A stretch of 64,000 bases of DNA from Pseudomonas sp. B20(2017) (GTDB lineage: Bacteria; Pseudomonadota; Gammaproteobacteria; Pseudomonadales; Pseudomonadaceae): assembly GCF_002113125.1 (NCBI RefSeq), contig NZ_NEJP01000002.1:310001-374000 (forward strand). The letters are read 5' to 3'. Within the stretch, counting starts at the first letter, position 1, and each line of letters begins with the position of its first letter. The translations under genes and the position numbers were made by a program. This document shows, piece after piece, positions 61,962-64,000 of this stretch. The notes under the pieces are model-generated. The model was not told where the DNA came from. It made no database searches and saw nothing but the letters and a program-made list of their open reading frames with translations.

Positions 61962-62009
61962 GCCTCGGTCAGCGCCAGGCTTTTGGACGCTTAAAACCCA
62001 AGGCCAGCC

Positions 62010-62477
62010 ATGCACGACACTAATTTATTGCAACTGATCACCGACGACTTTGCTCCAGCGCAACAATTGCTGGAGTTACTGCAAACCGAGTCCCTCGCCT
62101 TGCACGGTCGCGACATGCCTCTGCTGGAAGAAATTCTGGCGCGCAAGCAGGCATTGATCATTCTGCTCGAACAGCATGGCCGCAAGCGCAGCGAAATCCT
62201 CGCCAGTCTCAATCTGTCGCTCGACCGCGCAGGCCTGGAACAACTGGCCAGCCAGTCGAGCATCGGCGACCAGTTGCTGAGCCAGAGCGATGTCCTGACC
62301 GACCTGATTGCCCAGTGCCAGGCAGCCAACGCCAAGAACGGCCAGTCGATCATCATGCAGCAGGCCGCCACGGCCAATCAGCTGAAAATCCTCACCGGCG
62401 GCGAGCCTCCCGCGCTCTACGATGCCAGTGGCACCTTCTCCAAACTGCAGAAACCACGCGCGCTCAGCCAGGCGTGA
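62010..62477 (+). CDS. flgN: Flagellar chaperone FlgN
   Basis: 155 residues, largely helical: LLQLITDDFAPAQQLLELLQTESLALHGRDMPLLEEILARKQALIILLEQHG, and a C-terminal AKNGQSIIMQQAATANQLKILTGG. It escorts FlgK and FlgL to the export gate. 48 bases after flgM in the usual flgMN arrangement. Confidence 0.92.
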   Translation: MHDTNLLQLITDDFAPAQQLLELLQTESLALHGRDMPLLEEILARKQALIILLEQHGRKRSEILASLNLSLDRAGLEQLASQSSIGDQLLSQSDVLTDLIAQCQAANAKNGQSIIMQQAATANQLKILTGGEPPALYDASGTFSKLQKPRALSQA

Positions 62478-62572
62478 TGCTTTCTTCTATGCTTGCGCCC
62501 TATCAACGTGCGAAACATGCTGGCAAAATACTGGCCAGCCGTAGTCAAATTTTGTCTGGAGATTGATTTAAC

Positions 62573-63319
62573 GTGTCCAACGTCCTCAGCGCGGATGATG
62601 CTCCGCAGCCCCCAAAGGTGCTCACCACACCTCTGGAAATCTCCAGCAACCTGCGCCAGCTGCAAGAGAGCCACGATCCGCTGATCATCACCTTCCACGA
62701 GCGCAGCCAGCGCTTCCAGAGTTACCTGATCAAGGTTGATCGGGAAACCGCCACGATTGCCCTGGACGAAATGATCCCGCGCGATGGCGAACGCTTCCTG
62801 CTCGCCGGCGAACCGTTCAAGGTCGAAGGTTTTCATGACGGCGTGCGCATTGCCTGGGAATGCGACGGCAAGCTGAACATCGAAGAATCCAGTGGCGACC
62901 GCTTCTACACCGGCGACCTGCCCTCCGAAGTGGTTTATCACCAGCGCCGCAACGCCTTCCGCGCAGCCCTGAAGCTGACCGATCTGGTCAGCGTCGTGCT
63001 CGGTGGCGAAAAGCTCAAGTCACCGATCGACGGCAAGCTGCTGGATATCTCCGCCACTGGCTGCAAACTGCGTTTCGAAGGCGACATCACCGACCGCCTG
63101 CAACTGGGCCAGGTCTACGATCGCCTGATCGCCGCACCGCTGTTCGGCAACCAACCGGCCTCGGTCGAGCTGCGCTACCTGCACTTCGAAGAAAAACTCA
63201 ACATCACCTTCGCCGGCCTGCGCTTTCACAACATCAGCGGCCCGGCGGCCCGCAACGTGGAGCGTTTCGTTTATCAGCTACAACGCGAAGCGCGTCGGTT
63301 TGATAAAGACGACTTCTGA
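62573..63319 (+). CDS. PilZ-domain flagellar brake protein (YcgR)
   Basis: 248 residues starting at GTG 62573 (CTGGAGA upstream, spacing somewhat long). An N-terminal YcgR domain ([30 protein letters not shown]) precedes PilZ with the c-di-GMP residues: [11 protein letters not shown] and [11 protein letters not shown]. It binds c-di-GMP and slows flagellar rotation at the motor. Next to flgMN, as in other Pseudomonas. Followed by a strong terminator. Confidence 0.93.
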   Translation: MSNVLSADDAPQPPKVLTTPLEISSNLRQLQESHDPLIITFHERSQRFQSYLIKVDRETATIALDEMIPRDGERFLLAGEPFKVEGFHDGVRIAWECDGKLNIEESSGDRFYTGDLPSEVVYHQRRNAFRAALKLTDLVSVVLGGEKLKSPIDGKLLDISATGCKLRFEGDITDRLQLGQVYDRLIAAPLFGNQPASVELRYLHFEEKLNITFAGLRFHNISGPAARNVERFVYQLQREARRFDKDDF

Positions 63320-63331
63320 TCGGAAGGCATG

Positions 63332-63367
63332 AAAAACGGGCAGTCATTGCGGTGACTGCCCGTTTTT
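63332..63367. terminator. Terminator between the ycgR-like and MFS genes
   Basis: AAAAACGGGCAGTCA and TGACTGCCCGTTTTT form a 15-bp stem with a 6-base loop; T-runs on both strands suit the convergent genes. Confidence 0.95.
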
Positions 63368-63378
63368 TTATGCCCGGA

Positions 63379-64000
63379 TCAAGGCCTGGCGGGGCTGATG
63401 TCCGGCCCTTCGCCCTCGACTGTCGAGTCGGTTGGCGTGACAGGTTCTGGCTCGGGCTTAGGCTCCGGTTCAGGTTCAGGTTCAGGTTCTGGAGCGACCG
63501 TATTCTGCATCTGCTCCTGCACCACCTGCTCGTCGACCCGTGGGTCAAGCGCTGCCACCAGCGGCGAACTGGACATGCTGTCCGGCATCGCCACGTGATG
63601 TAGCGGCGCATCGTCGACCTGATGCAGATTGGTCACGGCTTTCGGCCGGATCCGCCACACCAGTACCAGCGCGAAAAAGGTGAAGAACGCATACAGGCTC
63701 TGTGGCCCGAACAGCTTCATCAGCACCCCGGCCGCCAGCGGCCCGACACTGGCACCCACGCCGTAGGTCACCAGCAACATCGCCGTCAGCGACACCCGGC
63801 GCTCGCCTTCGACATGGTCATTGGAGAACGCCACCGCCAACGGGTACAGACAGAACTGCACCAGCGAGCACAGGAAGCCAACGATGAAGAGCACTTCCAG
63901 CGGCACCTGCGGCAGTATCGCCAACGGCAATGCGGCCACCGCCAGCACCAGCGCAAAGCTGCGGATCAACAACGCCCGGTCATAGCGGTCGGACAACCAA
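63379..64000 (-). CDS. MFS transporter, C-terminal part (5' end outside window)
   Basis: About 207 residues remain in frame up to the window edge. It begins within the MFS motif WLSDRYDRALLIRS and then shows six hydrophobic segments (FALVLAVAALPLAILPQ, VLFIVGFLCSLVQFCLYPLAVAF, LLVTYGVGASVGPLAAGVLMKLF, LYAFFTFFALVLVW). The cytoplasmic tail carries an EPEPEPEPEPEP-type run encoded by a GGTTCA-like hexamer repeat. Twelve-helix sugar/drug MFS of the YcaD-like sort is most likely; substrate unknown. Confidence 0.88.
   Translation of the reverse strand, partial: WLSDRYDRALLIRSFALVLAVAALPLAILPQVPLEVLFIVGFLCSLVQFCLYPLAVAFSNDHVEGERRVSLTAMLLVTYGVGASVGPLAAGVLMKLFGPQSLYAFFTFFALVLVWRIRPKAVTNLHQVDDAPLHHVAMPDSMSSSPLVAALDPRVDEQVVQEQMQNTVAPEPEPEPEPEPKPEPEPVTPTDSTVEGEGPDISPARP

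Overview
The window reads as chromosome of a fluorescent Pseudomonas (P. fluorescens group). The sequence is GC-rich with strong codon bias. It carries group-typical REP elements (GTGGGAGCGGGCTTGCTCGC and relatives), and its gene blocks match well-known Pseudomonas neighbourhoods: the sensor kinase gene next to fabAB, relA-rlmD-cysM-two-component system-gacS-ldhA, arsC-wrbA, oprH-phoP-phoQ, a regulator pair next to nrdA, and flgBCDE/cheR-cheV/flgA-flgM-flgN. No tRNA, rRNA, CRISPR array, prophage or insertion sequence was recognised. Layout: 1-2.8 kb holds the end of an OmpR-type regulator, its sensor kinase and an EF-hand protein, followed by a structured intergenic repeat. 2.8-10.7 kb is a minus-strand run with an AI-2E family transporter, a DUF4892 protein with a possible tiny upstream ORF, two alpha/beta hydrolases, a thioesterase plus acyl-CoA synthetase pair under a 30-bp palindromic operator, and sixA-DUF4389-gpsA. 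10.9-15.9 kb is a tightly packed plus-strand set: TonB-dependent receptor, periplasmic binding protein and hybrid sensor kinase. fabA-fabB follow. 18.5-26.8 kb (minus) carries stringent response and housekeeping genes (DUF2058, mazG, relA, rlmD, cysM) and a two-component pair. gacS and ldhA lie on the plus strand at 27-30.9 kb. 31-39 kb is a mosaic of small genes (zinc-ribbon proteins, META lipoprotein, TlpA-like lipoprotein, arsC, wrbA, DUF2069, Tag-like glycosylase, ttcA, Yip1, SprT, CaiB/BaiF transferase), separated by many palindromic repeats. dctA with a sigma-54 promoter, an AraC regulator, phoQ-phoP-oprH with a triple PhoP box, a dienelactone hydrolase and pcpS follow. 46.6-52.6 kb holds another two-component pair and nrdA, with a promoter showing two NrdR boxes, a DnaA box and an AlgR-like site. 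52.7-55.4 kb is an RTX calcium-binding protein with a recent 627-bp internal duplication. 55.6-63.3 kb is a flagellar/chemotaxis cluster with recognisable sigma-54 and sigma-28 promoters. The window ends inside an MFS transporter. Functionally the window is dominated by signal transduction: six canonical two-component genes pairs or parts, GacS, a second hybrid kinase, CheV and a PilZ brake protein, set beside envelope and motility outputs. The most unusual items are the TonB receptor/binding protein/hybrid kinase operon, the acyl-CoA synthetase palindrome, the 11-bp-periodic triple PhoP box, the nrdA regulatory region, the flgA sigma-54 promoter that leaves almost no leader, the duplicated RTX gene, a REP element read as the C-terminus of a sensor kinase, and several families of palindromic repeats.
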